This document shows positions 1 through 8,890 of a stretch of DNA of 64,000 nt, piece after piece. The translations under genes were made by a program, and so were the position numbers. This DNA is from Acidobacteriota bacterium (GTDB lineage Bacteria; Acidobacteriota; Terriglobia; 2-12-FULL-54-10), in contig JACPPJ010000014.1 of assembly GCA_016191085.1 (NCBI GenBank), positions 1-64,000 of the forward strand. The letters are read 5' to 3'. Every line of letters begins with the position of its first letter. Position 1 is the stretch's first letter. The notes under the pieces were generated by a model. It was not told where the DNA came from. It saw only the letters and a list, made by a program, of their open reading frames with translations, and ran no database searches.

Positions 1-119
1 CTGAAAATACCCCCAAGCGCCCTCCCTGCTTTGATCTGCCTCCCAACCCCGCCATTTCGAATCCCAAAACAGTCCCTTCGTGCCGAACTTCCAAAATAGC
101 TGCCTGCGCAGTTCCGAAA

Positions 120-148
120 TTGACGCCTTGCGTGCCCTCAGATAGAAT
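120..148 (+). promoter_or_regulatory. sigma70-type promoter of the secreted protein gene
   Basis: TTGACG (120-125) and TAGAAT (143-148) are separated by exactly 17 bases, close to the housekeeping consensus. Transcription would begin near 155, leaving a leader of about 75 bases before the ATG at 229, which has a strong GGAGG Shine-Dalgarno sequence. The rest of 1-228 shows no gene. Confidence 0.6.
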
Positions 149-228
149 CGCACCCTGACCATTTACACAGCCCCACTGCCCCCAGGCGTGAAAGTTGAGT
201 TTGTTCCAGATCGAGCACAGGAGGAAAA

Positions 229-1857
229 ATGAAGCGAATCGTTTTCGTAGTTGGTCTGCTGTTGATTGCACAGCTTGGTTTTGCTCAGTCACCCACGGTG
301 GGAGGCGTCGTCAACGGCGCCAGCTATGCGCTCGCCGGTTTGCCGAACTCGGGGATCGGACAGGGCTCAATTTTTATTATCTTCGGCACCAACATGGGAC
401 CCGCTGCTCTGGCGGGAGCACCGCGTCTTCCATTGGAGCTAACACTTGCAGGAACATCGGTGAACGTTACAACTTCCACGAATTCGGTCGTGGCGCCAAT
501 CATTTACACGTCGGCAGGTCAGGTGGCTGCCGTGATGCCTTCCAACGCCGGTCTTGGGCCGGCTACGGTCACCGTGACGTACAACGGACGGACCAGCGGC
601 GCCTTCAGCATTCAGGTTGTTGACAGGAGTTTTGGCTTCTTCACGATCAATCAGCAAGGCAGCGGGTCGGCAATCATTCTGGACGGCGATTTCCGGCAAA
701 TCAATCTGCTCAATGCTGCTGCACCGAACCAAACAGTAGCTGCATTCGGAACAGGACTTGGCCGACTCCCCAGCGGGAGCGATGCGGAGGCGCCCCCGCA
801 GGTGAATCTCAACGTGCCGGCGGAGGTATACGTGGGCAACCGGCGCGCCACCGTAGTCTACACCGGACGCACAGGTGGTTTCGTAGGGCTGGACCAGATC
901 AACTTCCAGATCCCGGCCGGGGTGGAAGGCTGCAACGTGCCACTGGTCGTCAGAGTCGGCAGCACTGTGAGTAATTTTGCCGCTATTCCAGTTTCGAGCA
1001 GCGGTCCGTGCTCCGATCAAAACGGGCTCTCGTCCGCCGCTCTGGCGCTGCTGAACTCCACCGGGAGCTTGCGTGTTGGCACCGTATCGTTGAGCCGCAA
1101 CACCTCGCAGATCACGCTACCACCGCCACTGCCGTCACAAACCACTACCTCCGAGACCGGCTCGGCCAGTTTCATGCGCTTCAATCGAGACGCCCTTGTG
1201 GGCTCGCTCAGCGGACTGAATCAGGCGATCGTGGGAAGCTGCGCCGTGTTTCAATTCTCCGGGCAGAACTCCACGCCAAGCGTGCCCACATTTACCGCTC
1301 TCGACGCAGGCACAGCAATCAATGTGAGCGGACCTAACGGCAATCGCACCCTTAGCAAGGGGACGGGCGGGTTCTATTCTGGAACTTTGAGTTCTCAAGG
1401 ACAACCGGCATTCTTGGGCACGGGAACGTTCTCGGCCAGCGGTACAGGCGGCGTGGATGTGGGCGCATTCCAGGCTAACATCACCGGAGTGGCGGTTACC
1501 TGGACGAACGCCGACAGTATCTCAACCGTAGCTCGCTCGCAGGATCTGAACATCAGGTGGAGCGGCGGTGGGAGCGGCTTCGTCACCATTTCCGGAACAT
1601 CCCTGGGGAGCCTTGCCGAGAACCCTGTGGGCGCTGGTTTCATCTGCGTCGCTCCTGCCAACGCGGGGCAGTTCACAGTTCCGTCATATGTCCTGCAGGC
1701 CCTGCCTCCTTCGCCTTCAGGCGGCGGGCAGTTCGCAATACCATCCGGGTTCCTTTTCGTTGGGGGACAGTCCATTAACAATTTTTCGGCCCAGGGTCTC
1801 GATCAGGCCATGATCGTTTACTCGGATAGTACTGGCAAATCGGTAACGTTCCAGTAG
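229..1857 (+). CDS. Secreted protein with N-terminal TIGR03437-like domain
   Basis: A 542-residue exported protein of unknown function. Residues 1-19 form a signal peptide ending LGFAQ. Residues 25-250 resemble the Solibacter-type domain (TIGR03437), with the motifs VVNGASY, GSIFIIFGTNMGP and GLDQINFQIP. This beta-sandwich domain usually sits at the C-terminus of large extracellular acidobacterial proteins; here it is near the N-terminus. The remaining 290 residues are Ser/Gly/Thr-rich, suggesting another extracellular beta domain that I do not recognise. GGAGGAAAA precedes the ATG, a good promoter lies upstream, and a long hairpin follows the stop. It appears to be a single-gene unit. The export call is firm; the role is unknown. 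Confidence 0.85.
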   Translation: MKRIVFVVGLLLIAQLGFAQSPTVGGVVNGASYALAGLPNSGIGQGSIFIIFGTNMGPAALAGAPRLPLELTLAGTSVNVTTSTNSVVAPIIYTSAGQVAAVMPSNAGLGPATVTVTYNGRTSGAFSIQVVDRSFGFFTINQQGSGSAIILDGDFRQINLLNAAAPNQTVAAFGTGLGRLPSGSDAEAPPQVNLNVPAEVYVGNRRATVVYTGRTGGFVGLDQINFQIPAGVEGCNVPLVVRVGSTVSNFAAIPVSSSGPCSDQNGLSSAALALLNSTGSLRVGTVSLSRNTSQITLPPPLPSQTTTSETGSASFMRFNRDALVGSLSGLNQAIVGSCAVFQFSGQNSTPSVPTFTALDAGTAINVSGPNGNRTLSKGTGGFYSGTLSSQGQPAFLGTGTFSASGTGGVDVGAFQANITGVAVTWTNADSISTVARSQDLNIRWSGGGSGFVTISGTSLGSLAENPVGAGFICVAPANAGQFTVPSYVLQALPPSPSGGGQFAIPSGFLFVGGQSINNFSAQGLDQAMIVYSDSTGKSVTFQ

Positions 1858-1863
1858 GAAAGA

Positions 1864-1912
1864 CAGTGGCGAGTGACAGTGATACATTGCATTTGCCTGT
1901 CACTCGTCACTG
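1864..1912. terminator. Long stem-loop after the secreted protein gene
   Basis: Positions 1864-1879 pair with 1897-1912 over 16 bases with one G-U pair, around a 17-base loop. The downstream flank is only moderately T-rich (CTTTCACTTCC). It is probably a transcription-ending or mRNA-stabilising hairpin; the missing clean U tract lowers confidence. Confidence 0.45.
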
Positions 1913-1948
1913 CTTTCACTTCCGGCCAGGAATGATCTACCATAAGCT

Positions 1949-2227
1949 ATGCAACTGCGCCGGTCGCGTATTACGTCGCTGCTACTCGAGCATGGACTCC
2001 GTTGGTTGCAGCAGTTTGGAAAAACGCTGCGGCAACTCTGGCTGGAGTGCACCGGCGCGCTGTTCATAGGCATGGGGGCACTGGCTGTCCCTGCAATATG
2101 GAAGGAATGGCGGCAGTATGAACAAGGTACCGGGTCGGTGTGGCGCATCTTAGTAGTTGTCCTGTTCATCCTGACGACCTTCAGCTTCGGCGTATATTCC
2201 TTTCTAAAGGCTCGGCGGATACGCTAG
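1949..2227 (+). CDS. Small membrane protein of unknown function
   Basis: A 92-residue protein with two hydrophobic stretches, about residues 34-49 ([16 protein letters not shown]) and 66-84 ([19 protein letters not shown]), separated by a charged loop and ending in a basic tail (KARRIR). It lies 11 bases upstream of the methylmalonyl-CoA mutase gene on the same strand and is probably cotranscribed with it. I do not recognise the family. It is not a cobalamin-binding subunit, which might have been expected next to a mutase lacking that domain. The coding call rests on composition, membrane topology and spacing. Confidence 0.55.
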   Translation: MQLRRSRITSLLLEHGLRWLQQFGKTLRQLWLECTGALFIGMGALAVPAIWKEWRQYEQGTGSVWRILVVVLFILTTFSFGVYSFLKARRIR

Positions 2228-2238
2228 CCGGAGCGCCT

Positions 2239-3846
2239 ATGGACGACCCTCGCAAGAACCCCGAGCCCCATCCCGAAGATGTTCAGACCTCTTCAGGCAT
2301 AGAGGTCAAACCGTTCTACACGCCTGAAACGGCGGAACGCGGCGCCGACAGTGGCCTGCCTGGTGAGTATCCGTTTACGCGCGGTATCTACCGGAACATG
2401 TATCGCGGCCGGCTCTGGAGCATGCGCCAATACGCAGGCTTCGGTACTGCCGCAGAATCGAACCAGCGGTACAGATATCTCCTGAGCCACGGTCAGAGCG
2501 CTCTCTCCATCGCTTTCGATCTTCCGACGCAGATCGGCCTCGATTCGGATCATCCGCTCGCCTCCGGTGAAGTGGGCAAGGTAGGAGTCGCCATCAACAG
2601 TTTGCGGGATATGGAGGTGCTGTTCGACGGGATTCCGCTTGAAAAGATCTCCACCTCCATGACCATTAACTCCACGGCCGCGATTCTATTGGCGTTGTAT
2701 GCAGCCGTAGCGCGCAAGCAGGGCGCCGATCTGAAGAAATTGGCAGGTACGGTACAGAATGACATTCTCAAGGAATACATCGCACGCGGGACTTACATCT
2801 ACCCGCCGCGCCCGGCATTGAGATTGGTCACTGATTTGTTCCGGTGGTGCCGCGACGAGATGCCGGACTGGAACACCATCTCGATCAGCGGCTACCACAT
2901 TCGGGAGGCCGGCTCGACGGCGGTGCAGGAGGTGGCGTTCACGCTCGCCAACGGGATCACATACGTCCAAGCCGCGCTGGACGCCGGCATGGAATTGGAT
3001 GCGTTGGCTCCGCGCCTATCATTCTTTTTTAATTCGCATAGCAACTTCCTCGAAGAGGTGGCGAAGTTCAGAGCGGCGCGGCGCCTGTGGGCGCGGATCA
3101 TGTCCGAGCGCTTCGGCTCGCGGGACCCTCGCTCTCAGATGCTCCGTTTCCATACGCAAACCGCTGGCTCCACTCTCACGGCGCAGCAGCCCGATGTGAA
3201 CATTATTCGAACGGCGGTTGAGGCGCTCGCCGCCGTTCTCGGCGGCACGCAATCGCTGCACACCAACGCGAAGGATGAGGCCCTCGGCCTGCCGACACAA
3301 GAGGCGGCGCTGCTGGCGCTGCGGACGCAGCAGATCATCGCGTATGAGAGCGGCGTCAGGAACACAGCAGACCCGCTGGGCGGCTCGTATTTCATCGAGA
3401 ACCTGACGACCGAAATCGAGAAGCACGCCGAAGAGTACATTCATAAGATCGACGCGATCGGAGGCATGCTACGCGCCATTGAAACCGGGTATGTGCAAAA
3501 GGAGATTCAGAAGGCAGCATTCGATTGCCAAAAGGCGATTGAGAGCGGTAAGCAGGTCGTCGTGGGCGTAAACCGCTTTGCGCGGCCTGAAGACGCTCCA
3601 TATCCGGTTTTGCGGATCGCGCCGGAGCTCGAAGCTCAGCAGGTCGAGCGGCTGCGGAAACTGCGCGCTGAAAGGGACTCCGCGCGCGTGACGGCAGCTC
3701 TGCGCGAAGTAGAGGAGGCCGCGCGCGGCACCGCCAATCTGATGCCTCCCATCCTTGCCGCTGTGGAAGCCTACGCCACGGTAGGCGAAATCTCCGACGC
3801 GTTGCGTGGCGTATTTGGCGAGTACAAAGAGGCAGTCACACTTTAA
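2239..3846 (+). CDS. Methylmalonyl-CoA mutase, large (substrate-binding) subunit
   Basis: A 535-residue TIM-barrel subunit of the adenosylcobalamin-dependent enzyme interconverting methylmalonyl-CoA and succinyl-CoA in propionate and branched-chain metabolism. It ends after the barrel, with no C-terminal B12-binding domain (no DxHxxG), so a separate small subunit must be encoded elsewhere. RQYAGFG keeps the tyrosine (Tyr89 in the Propionibacterium enzyme) that favours methylmalonyl-CoA; isobutyryl- and hydroxyisobutyryl-CoA mutases carry Phe or Ile there. [11 protein letters not shown] and [11 protein letters not shown] match the CoA and substrate region. I chose the ATG at 2239 because the longer reading frame overlaps the upstream small gene. 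Substrate preference is inferred from few residues. Confidence 0.9.
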   Translation: MDDPRKNPEPHPEDVQTSSGIEVKPFYTPETAERGADSGLPGEYPFTRGIYRNMYRGRLWSMRQYAGFGTAAESNQRYRYLLSHGQSALSIAFDLPTQIGLDSDHPLASGEVGKVGVAINSLRDMEVLFDGIPLEKISTSMTINSTAAILLALYAAVARKQGADLKKLAGTVQNDILKEYIARGTYIYPPRPALRLVTDLFRWCRDEMPDWNTISISGYHIREAGSTAVQEVAFTLANGITYVQAALDAGMELDALAPRLSFFFNSHSNFLEEVAKFRAARRLWARIMSERFGSRDPRSQMLRFHTQTAGSTLTAQQPDVNIIRTAVEALAAVLGGTQSLHTNAKDEALGLPTQEAALLALRTQQIIAYESGVRNTADPLGGSYFIENLTTEIEKHAEEYIHKIDAIGGMLRAIETGYVQKEIQKAAFDCQKAIESGKQVVVGVNRFARPEDAPYPVLRIAPELEAQQVERLRKLRAERDSARVTAALREVEEAARGTANLMPPILAAVEAYATVGEISDALRGVFGEYKEAVTL

Positions 3847-3850
3847 GCGA

Positions 3851-3886
3851 GGTAGCCACGGCGAAGGTTTTTCGTAGGTTTGTTGT
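3851..3886. repeat. Degenerate half-copy of the GGTAGCCACGGCGA palindromic element
   Basis: Five bases after the mutase stop, GGTAGCCACGGCGAAGG...TTCGTAGGTTTGTTG resembles the left half of the 90-bp element inside the helicase gene at 59263-59352. It lies between two convergent genes. Shorter units of the same motif occur at 20579-20589 (reverse orientation) and 38025-38034. Confidence 0.5.
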
Positions 3887-3895
3887 TGCGCCACA

Positions 3896-4858
3896 TCAGG
3901 CGGGATTAGGATCGAACCGTTCTCCTGACTTGGGCCGCGCGCCATGCACGAACTCTTCTGCGGGTAGGCGGCGTTTCCCTTCGAGCTGAACTTCGACTAG
4001 CTGAAGGGTCGTAGTTCCTCCGCAGGCGACTCGTAGCTCATCTCCATCGACCAATAGCTCACCTGGTTCGTGCGACGCATGCTGGGTTACAGTTCCATCG
4101 CGGTTCTGATCCGGCCTCGCTTTCCAAATCTGAAGTCTCTGACCCCGGAAGCTGGTATACGCGCCGGGCCAGGGCAGAAAACCTCGCACGCGGTTGAAAA
4201 TATCCGCAGCGGTCAAATTCCAGTCAATGCGACCGTGTTCTTTCTTCAGGAGAGGCGCGCGCGTGGCGCGGGAGTTGTCCTGCGGCTGCGGCTTCAGAGT
4301 GCCAGCCTCGAGCCCTCGAAGCGTGTGTATCATTAGGGCGGCTCCAGGTCCGCTCATCCGCTCGCCTAGTTCTATTGATGTCTCCTCCGGCCCGATCTCG
4401 GTTTCCCACTGCATCAAAATCGGCCCGGTATCCATGCCGGGGTCCATCAGCATGGTTGTGACGCCGGTTTTCTTCTCGCCATTCACGACAGCCCACTGGA
4501 TGGGGGCCGCGCCGCGGTACGCCGGCAGCAGCGAGGCATGCAGATTGATGCAGCCGAACCGAGGAAGCTCAAGCAGCCATTGAGGAAGAATCTGACCATA
4601 GCCGACCACGACCAATGCTTCCGGTCCCAGGCGGGTCATCAACTCCTTTCCCTCATCGCTCTTGATCTTCTCAGGCTGATAAACCGGCAACCTAAGGCGC
4701 AACGCCTCCTCCTTCAAAGGGGAGGCCTGCAACTGCTGCTCGCGCCCGCTAGGACGATCCGGCTGCGTGACGACACCATGGATGTCGTAACCGGCTTCCA
4801 CCAGTTTCTCAAGCGTGGGAATCGCAAACCGAGGAGAACCTGCAAAGACGAGTTTCAT
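3896..4858 (-). CDS. fmt: Methionyl-tRNA formyltransferase
   Basis: A 320-residue enzyme that formylates Met-tRNA(fMet) using 10-formyl-tetrahydrofolate for translation initiation. It begins MKLVFAGSPRFAIPTLEKL, the usual Fmt start, and contains INLHASLLPAYRGAAPIQWA (residues about 105-124, the N-formyl-THF site). Next come GVTTMLMDPGMDTGP and the C-terminal tRNA-binding domain from about residue 205 (GRIDWNLTAADIFNRVRGF). Length is normal. It is the last gene of the minus-strand block aroC-rmuC-def-fmt; def-fmt pairing is the common bacterial arrangement because deformylase removes the group Fmt adds. Confidence 0.97.
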   Translation of the reverse strand: MKLVFAGSPRFAIPTLEKLVEAGYDIHGVVTQPDRPSGREQQLQASPLKEEALRLRLPVYQPEKIKSDEGKELMTRLGPEALVVVGYGQILPQWLLELPRFGCINLHASLLPAYRGAAPIQWAVVNGEKKTGVTTMLMDPGMDTGPILMQWETEIGPEETSIELGERMSGPGAALMIHTLRGLEAGTLKPQPQDNSRATRAPLLKKEHGRIDWNLTAADIFNRVRGFLPWPGAYTSFRGQRLQIWKARPDQNRDGTVTQHASHEPGELLVDGDELRVACGGTTTLQLVEVQLEGKRRLPAEEFVHGARPKSGERFDPNPA

Positions 4859-4863
4859 ATGAA

Positions 4864-4990
4864 AGCAAGTAGTCAGGAGTCAGAAGTCAGTAGTCAGAAT
4901 GCCGTCGGCGCGTTCACGCGAAACTCATGTATGCAATCACAGTTGGGTTCGTGTTTCCCTTCTGGCTTCTTACTTCTGACTTCTGTTTTC
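4864..4990. repeat. Heptamer-type short repeat (TCAGAAG family) between def and fmt
   Basis: AGTAGTCAGGAGTCAGAAGT repeats a TCAGAAG/TCAGTAG heptamer, and the other end of the gap carries the same motif inverted (ACTTCTGACTTCTG near 4972-4987). It resembles short tandemly repeated heptamers known from cyanobacteria and other groups. The gap separates two normally adjacent genes by 132 bases. Confidence 0.5.
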
Positions 4991-5503
4991 CTACCATTCC
5001 CCCGACCTCATCATTTTCCGGATTTTGCGTTTGATCAGGTCTCGCTTGAGCGTGCTGAGATGGTTGATGAAAAACATGCCGTTGAGGTGATCGGTTTCAT
5101 GGCAGAAGGCGCGGGCCAGTAGCCCTTCGCCTTCCATGGTGAACTCCTTGCCCTTGGCGTCGAACGCGCGGACGATTGCCTTGGCCGGGCGCTCCACCGT
5201 TTCACGAAAACCGGGGATGCTGAGGCAGCCTTCTTCCTCGTACTGTTTGCCGTCTCTTGCGATGATCTCCGGGTTGATGATGACGATCTTGGCCTTGGGG
5301 TCCTTGCCGACAGAAGTATCGATCACCGCGATGCGCCGCGAGATACCTATCTGGTTCGCCGCCAGGCCGACGCCGTTCGCTGCGTACATCGATTCAAACA
5401 TGTCCTCGACGAGCTTCTGCAGTTCGGCATCATCAAATGTAGTGACGGTTTCCGCTTTTGCGGTCAGCACATCGTCGCCGAACTTCACTATCGGATAAAC
5501 CAT
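4991..5503 (-). CDS. def: Peptide deformylase
   Basis: A 170-residue metallohydrolase that removes the N-formyl group from nascent proteins at the ribosome. All three family motifs are present: GVGLAANQIG, EEGCLSIPG (metal-binding Cys) and CHETDHLNG, an HExxH variant giving the other two metal ligands and the catalytic Glu. The start is set at 5503 (MVYPIVKFGDDVL), the typical deformylase N-terminus; the longer frame to 5566 adds 21 atypical residues. It lies upstream of fmt in the same direction. Confidence 0.96.
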   Translation of the reverse strand: MVYPIVKFGDDVLTAKAETVTTFDDAELQKLVEDMFESMYAANGVGLAANQIGISRRIAVIDTSVGKDPKAKIVIINPEIIARDGKQYEEEGCLSIPGFRETVERPAKAIVRAFDAKGKEFTMEGEGLLARAFCHETDHLNGMFFINHLSTLKRDLIKRKIRKMMRSGEW

Positions 5504-5574
5504 CCGGCGCTTCAATTCCTCCTCCTCGTGAAAAGATTCCGCGGCCCGGACATTTAAACGGAGCAAGCAATGGT

Positions 5575-6909
5575 CTAATCCGGTCCGGCGCGTTCGGGAA
5601 CCGCGAGAGCACGGGGTAGCTCATCAATCATGTCGATGTCGGGAATCTCCTCTCCTGGGACGGCTCCCATTTCGTGCAGTTTGCGAGCGGAGGGCAACAG
5701 GCGGCTTTCTAACGAGCCGGCTGCCTGATTGTAATTATCCACGGCTCTGCGTAACGCGGTGCCGACGGCCTCGAATCGGTCTAAGAACCTCTTGACCCGC
5801 TCGTAAAGCTCATTGCCTATCTCACTGATCTTCTGCGCCTGGCGCGTCGCCTGCTCCTGACGCCAGCCATACGCGACGGCTCGCAGCAGCGCGATCAACG
5901 TGGTGGGCGTAGCGAGTATGACGCCTCGCTCAATCCCGTCCTCGATGAGCGTGCGATCGTGCTCCAGGGCAGCGCCGAAGAACGCCTCCCCCGGCAGAAA
6001 CAGCACCACGAAATCCGGCGCCTGATCGAACTGCTCCCAATAACTGCGCATGCCGAGTTGGGTCATGTGAGCCCGCACGTGCTGGCCGTGCCGAACCATG
6101 CAAGCCTGGCGCTCCTCCGGAGTGCTTGCCGATGCCGCATCCAGGAAGGCCTGCAACGGAGCCTTGGCGTCCACCGCGATCCGCCGGCCGCCAGGCAGGT
6201 TCACAATCATGTCCGGACGTTGCCGTATCGACCCACTAGTGAGCGTTTCCTGTTCGGTGAAATCGCAGAATGCGGACATGCCTGCGAGTTCCGCGACGCG
6301 ACGCAGCGTCATCTCGCCCCAGCGCCCGCGCACCTGCGGCGTTCGTAGCGCAACGTCCAAACTGCCGGTGACTTTTTGCAGTGCGATGATCTGATCGCTG
6401 AGGCTGGTGTATGCTCCCTGCCGCGATTTCTCTATTTCCTGGATCTGTTTCTCGTATCGGCCGAGCGAATCTTTCAATGGCCCGACCAAGCCGTCAATGG
6501 CCTTCTGCCGCGTATCGAGATCGCCTTTCGCCTGCGCCTGCACGGTCTCGAACGTGCTCCTGGCAAGCTCCAGGAACGCTTGATTGTTGCTCTTGAGAGC
6601 CCTGTCGGCGAGCGCGTCAAACGCGTCAGCCAGGCTCTTTTCGGCATTAGCGAGAAGCGTGCGCTCCTCATCCAATCGTACGCGCGCCTGATCCAGTTCG
6701 GTTTGCGCCTTGACCCGCTCTTGCGATTCGCGGCTCAGCCGCTCTTGAAGTTGCGCTACCTCACGCTCACGACTTTCAAGAGCGGATTGCAACCCGGTGA
6801 TCTGCGCGCGAACCTCGGAGAGAATTCCCTTGCATTTAGCGTTCGCCGCCAGCCAGGCAGCGAATCCGCCCAGCGCCGCACCTGCCACTAGAAGGAACAA
6901 ATTTTCCAT
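5575..6909 (-). CDS. rmuC: DNA recombination protein RmuC homologue
   Basis: A 444-residue protein that limits inversions and rearrangements at DNA repeats in E. coli, probably through a nuclease-like core. Residues 1-20 form an N-terminal membrane anchor (MENLFLLVAGAALGGFAAWL). Residues 25-190 are a long coiled coil. The core follows, with RGRWGEMTLRRVAELAGM, DMIVNLPGGRRIAVDAKAPL and FVVLFLPGEAFFGAAL, all typical of the family. The ATG at 6909 lies 10 bases after the aroC stop, so the two are probably cotranscribed. A longer frame to 7071 overlaps aroC and was rejected. Confidence 0.93.
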   Translation of the reverse strand: MENLFLLVAGAALGGFAAWLAANAKCKGILSEVRAQITGLQSALESREREVAQLQERLSRESQERVKAQTELDQARVRLDEERTLLANAEKSLADAFDALADRALKSNNQAFLELARSTFETVQAQAKGDLDTRQKAIDGLVGPLKDSLGRYEKQIQEIEKSRQGAYTSLSDQIIALQKVTGSLDVALRTPQVRGRWGEMTLRRVAELAGMSAFCDFTEQETLTSGSIRQRPDMIVNLPGGRRIAVDAKAPLQAFLDAASASTPEERQACMVRHGQHVRAHMTQLGMRSYWEQFDQAPDFVVLFLPGEAFFGAALEHDRTLIEDGIERGVILATPTTLIALLRAVAYGWRQEQATRQAQKISEIGNELYERVKRFLDRFEAVGTALRRAVDNYNQAAGSLESRLLPSARKLHEMGAVPGEEIPDIDMIDELPRALAVPERAGPD

Positions 6910-6919
6910 GGTTGATGAA

Positions 6920-8092
6920 CTAAAACACCCGCACCTGTTCGAGGTAGGCGTCGAAATTACGTTTGCTCTCCTCGATCGAATCGCCGCCGAATTTTTCCAG
7001 GAGGCAGCGCGCCAGCACCAGCGCCACCATAGCTTCGGCAGCGACGCCCGCGGCGGGCACCACACAAACATCCGAGCGTTCGTACGCCGCCTTAACCGTC
7101 TCCTTCGTCTCCATGTGAACTGATTCCAGCGGACGGCGCAGAGTCGAGATGGGTTTTAAGTACCCCCGCACGACAACGTCCTCGCCGTTGCTGATGCCGC
7201 CTTCCAGGCCTCCGGCGTGATTCGCCGGACGGACGAAGCGATGCTCTTCATGTTCATATCTGATGGCGTCGTGCACCAGCGAGCCCAGCGCCACTGCGTT
7301 CTCTATGCCCGTTCCGATCTCGACACCCTTGACGGCCTGAAGCGACATCACCGCCTGGGCCAGCAATCCGTCGAGCCGCTCATCCCATGTGGCGTGAGTG
7401 CCGAGGCCAACGGGAACACTGTGCGCGACGACTTCGAAGATGCCGCCCAACGTGTCTCCCGTGCGGAGAATCTCGTCCACGGCTGCTTTCATTTCCGCTT
7501 CGGCCTCGCGATCTACACAGCGGAACAGAATGTCATCCTGTGCACAGACTTCTTTGATCTGGTCCCAGCTTGCGGTGACATTCGAATGCACGTGGCCGAC
7601 AGCGATCACGTGACTGAGCACCTCAATGCCGAACTCCGCCAGAAGCAGTTTCGCGAGCGCGCCTGCGGCGACGCGGGCGGTGCTTTCGCGAGCGCTGGCG
7701 CGTTCCAGCACGTAACGCGCTTCGTGAAAGTTGTATTTGAGGCAACCAGCTAAATCGGCATGCCCGGGGCGCGGAGCATTCACAGGCCGGTATTTCTGCC
7801 CTGTGTCCTCGTGCTCCTCAACTGGGAGTACATTCTTCCAGTTTTCCCAGTCGCGATTGTTGATCATCATCGCGACAGGCGCGCCGATGGTCTTCCCGCG
7901 ACGGACGCCCGAGAGTATTTCGGCCTGGTCGGTCTCGATCTTCATGCGCCCGCCGCGGCCGTAGCCTTGCTGGCGGCGTTTGAGTTCGCGGTTGATGAAC
8001 GCGAGGTCAACGGGAATGCCGGCCGGAAGCCCGGATAAGAGTGCTATCAGGGCCTGCCCGTGAGATTCGCCGGCGGTTTGAAATCGCAACAT
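6920..8092 (-). CDS. aroC: Chorismate synthase
   Basis: A 390-residue enzyme catalysing the last shikimate-pathway step, EPSP to chorismate, using reduced FMN. It starts MLRFQTAGESHGQ (FMN-site signature) and contains GRGGRMKIE, RPGHADLAG and ERASARESTARVAAGALAK, all diagnostic. The start at 8092 matches the conserved N-terminus; the frame extends six residues further. It is the promoter-proximal gene of the aroC-rmuC-def-fmt block. Confidence 0.97.
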   Translation of the reverse strand: MLRFQTAGESHGQALIALLSGLPAGIPVDLAFINRELKRRQQGYGRGGRMKIETDQAEILSGVRRGKTIGAPVAMMINNRDWENWKNVLPVEEHEDTGQKYRPVNAPRPGHADLAGCLKYNFHEARYVLERASARESTARVAAGALAKLLLAEFGIEVLSHVIAVGHVHSNVTASWDQIKEVCAQDDILFRCVDREAEAEMKAAVDEILRTGDTLGGIFEVVAHSVPVGLGTHATWDERLDGLLAQAVMSLQAVKGVEIGTGIENAVALGSLVHDAIRYEHEEHRFVRPANHAGGLEGGISNGEDVVVRGYLKPISTLRRPLESVHMETKETVKAAYERSDVCVVPAAGVAAEAMVALVLARCLLEKFGGDSIEESKRNFDAYLEQVRVF

Positions 8093-8190
8093 ACGATCTC
8101 TTCTACACACTCCCGAACGTCTTGACTACAAGGGCTTAGAATACATCAGCGATCAATCATCGCAAAGGATGCGGAAGGCGGGCTAGTGTC

Positions 8191-8781
8191 CTAAATTGGG
8201 CTCTTGCCAGCACAATTGTATTTTGGCAGGTAGCCAAAGCCGTCGGCCCTGACATAAAACCCAAATTCGGCGTAACGCTTGGAAGGTCCAAATTGTTCTC
8301 CATACTCAACACGAACCCGGATACAGGCATAGACCCGCAGTTTCTTCAAGGCGGTAAGTTCTTGATCTGTCAATCCCTTTCTAATCGGAATATTCACAAT
8401 TATCGGTTCATGGTGGGGGTACAACACCATGGGTTCCGTACAAATAGCATGATCCGCAGAGGATGTAAAATCGGTAAATGGAAGCGGGAGAAGTTCAATC
8501 CAGCTTTGATAGGTAACATCGTTAGCAGGAGTTGTTCCCCTATTGAAGAGGGCAATTTCAACCCTCGGGGTTTGTTCGGTCAGGGTCTGCGTAGCGTTCC
8601 TGTGAAGGTGTGCGGCGATTTGGGGCCGCTGGCTTTCGATGAGGGCCTGAGCATTAAGCAGAGCGGCATTGGCCGCTTTTATCATCGCCCGCAATTGGAA
8701 AAAGTAGATGAGCAAGACCCCCACGCCAACGACAACGCCTATCCCGGTAATGATAAGGTTCCATTTCTCGTAGGAGGACAT
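8191..8781 (-). CDS. Membrane-anchored hypothetical protein
   Basis: A 196-residue protein with one N-terminal transmembrane segment (about residues 8-28, LIITGIGVVVGVGVLLIYFF). A short helical stretch (AMIKAANAALLNAQALIESQ) follows, then a soluble domain with beta character: RVEIALFNRGTTPANDVTY and KLRVYACIRVRVEYGEQFG. The pattern of a TM anchor followed by a domain with an NxGxxPA-like turn is common in uncharacterised proteins often found in accessory regions. I do not recognise a function. Its codon use looks less GC-rich than its neighbours, which could mean recent acquisition. It stands alone between aroC and an SDR gene. Confidence 0.7.
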   Translation of the reverse strand: MSSYEKWNLIITGIGVVVGVGVLLIYFFQLRAMIKAANAALLNAQALIESQRPQIAAHLHRNATQTLTEQTPRVEIALFNRGTTPANDVTYQSWIELLPLPFTDFTSSADHAICTEPMVLYPHHEPIIVNIPIRKGLTDQELTALKKLRVYACIRVRVEYGEQFGPSKRYAEFGFYVRADGFGYLPKYNCAGKSPI

Positions 8782-8890
8782 TAGTTTTTTACCTGGCTAC
8801 CTAAGCTTGCTCATCATTCGAGTCGTAGAATTTTTTGTGTGGTGTAAAATTGGTCGCTTTTCCCGCGCCGCATCCCAAGTAGCTCCAATT

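Noticed and set aside
439..1020. Antisense frame opposite the secreted TIGR03437-like gene
   Set aside because: No Shine-Dalgarno sequence, no family features, and wholly inside a well-supported gene.
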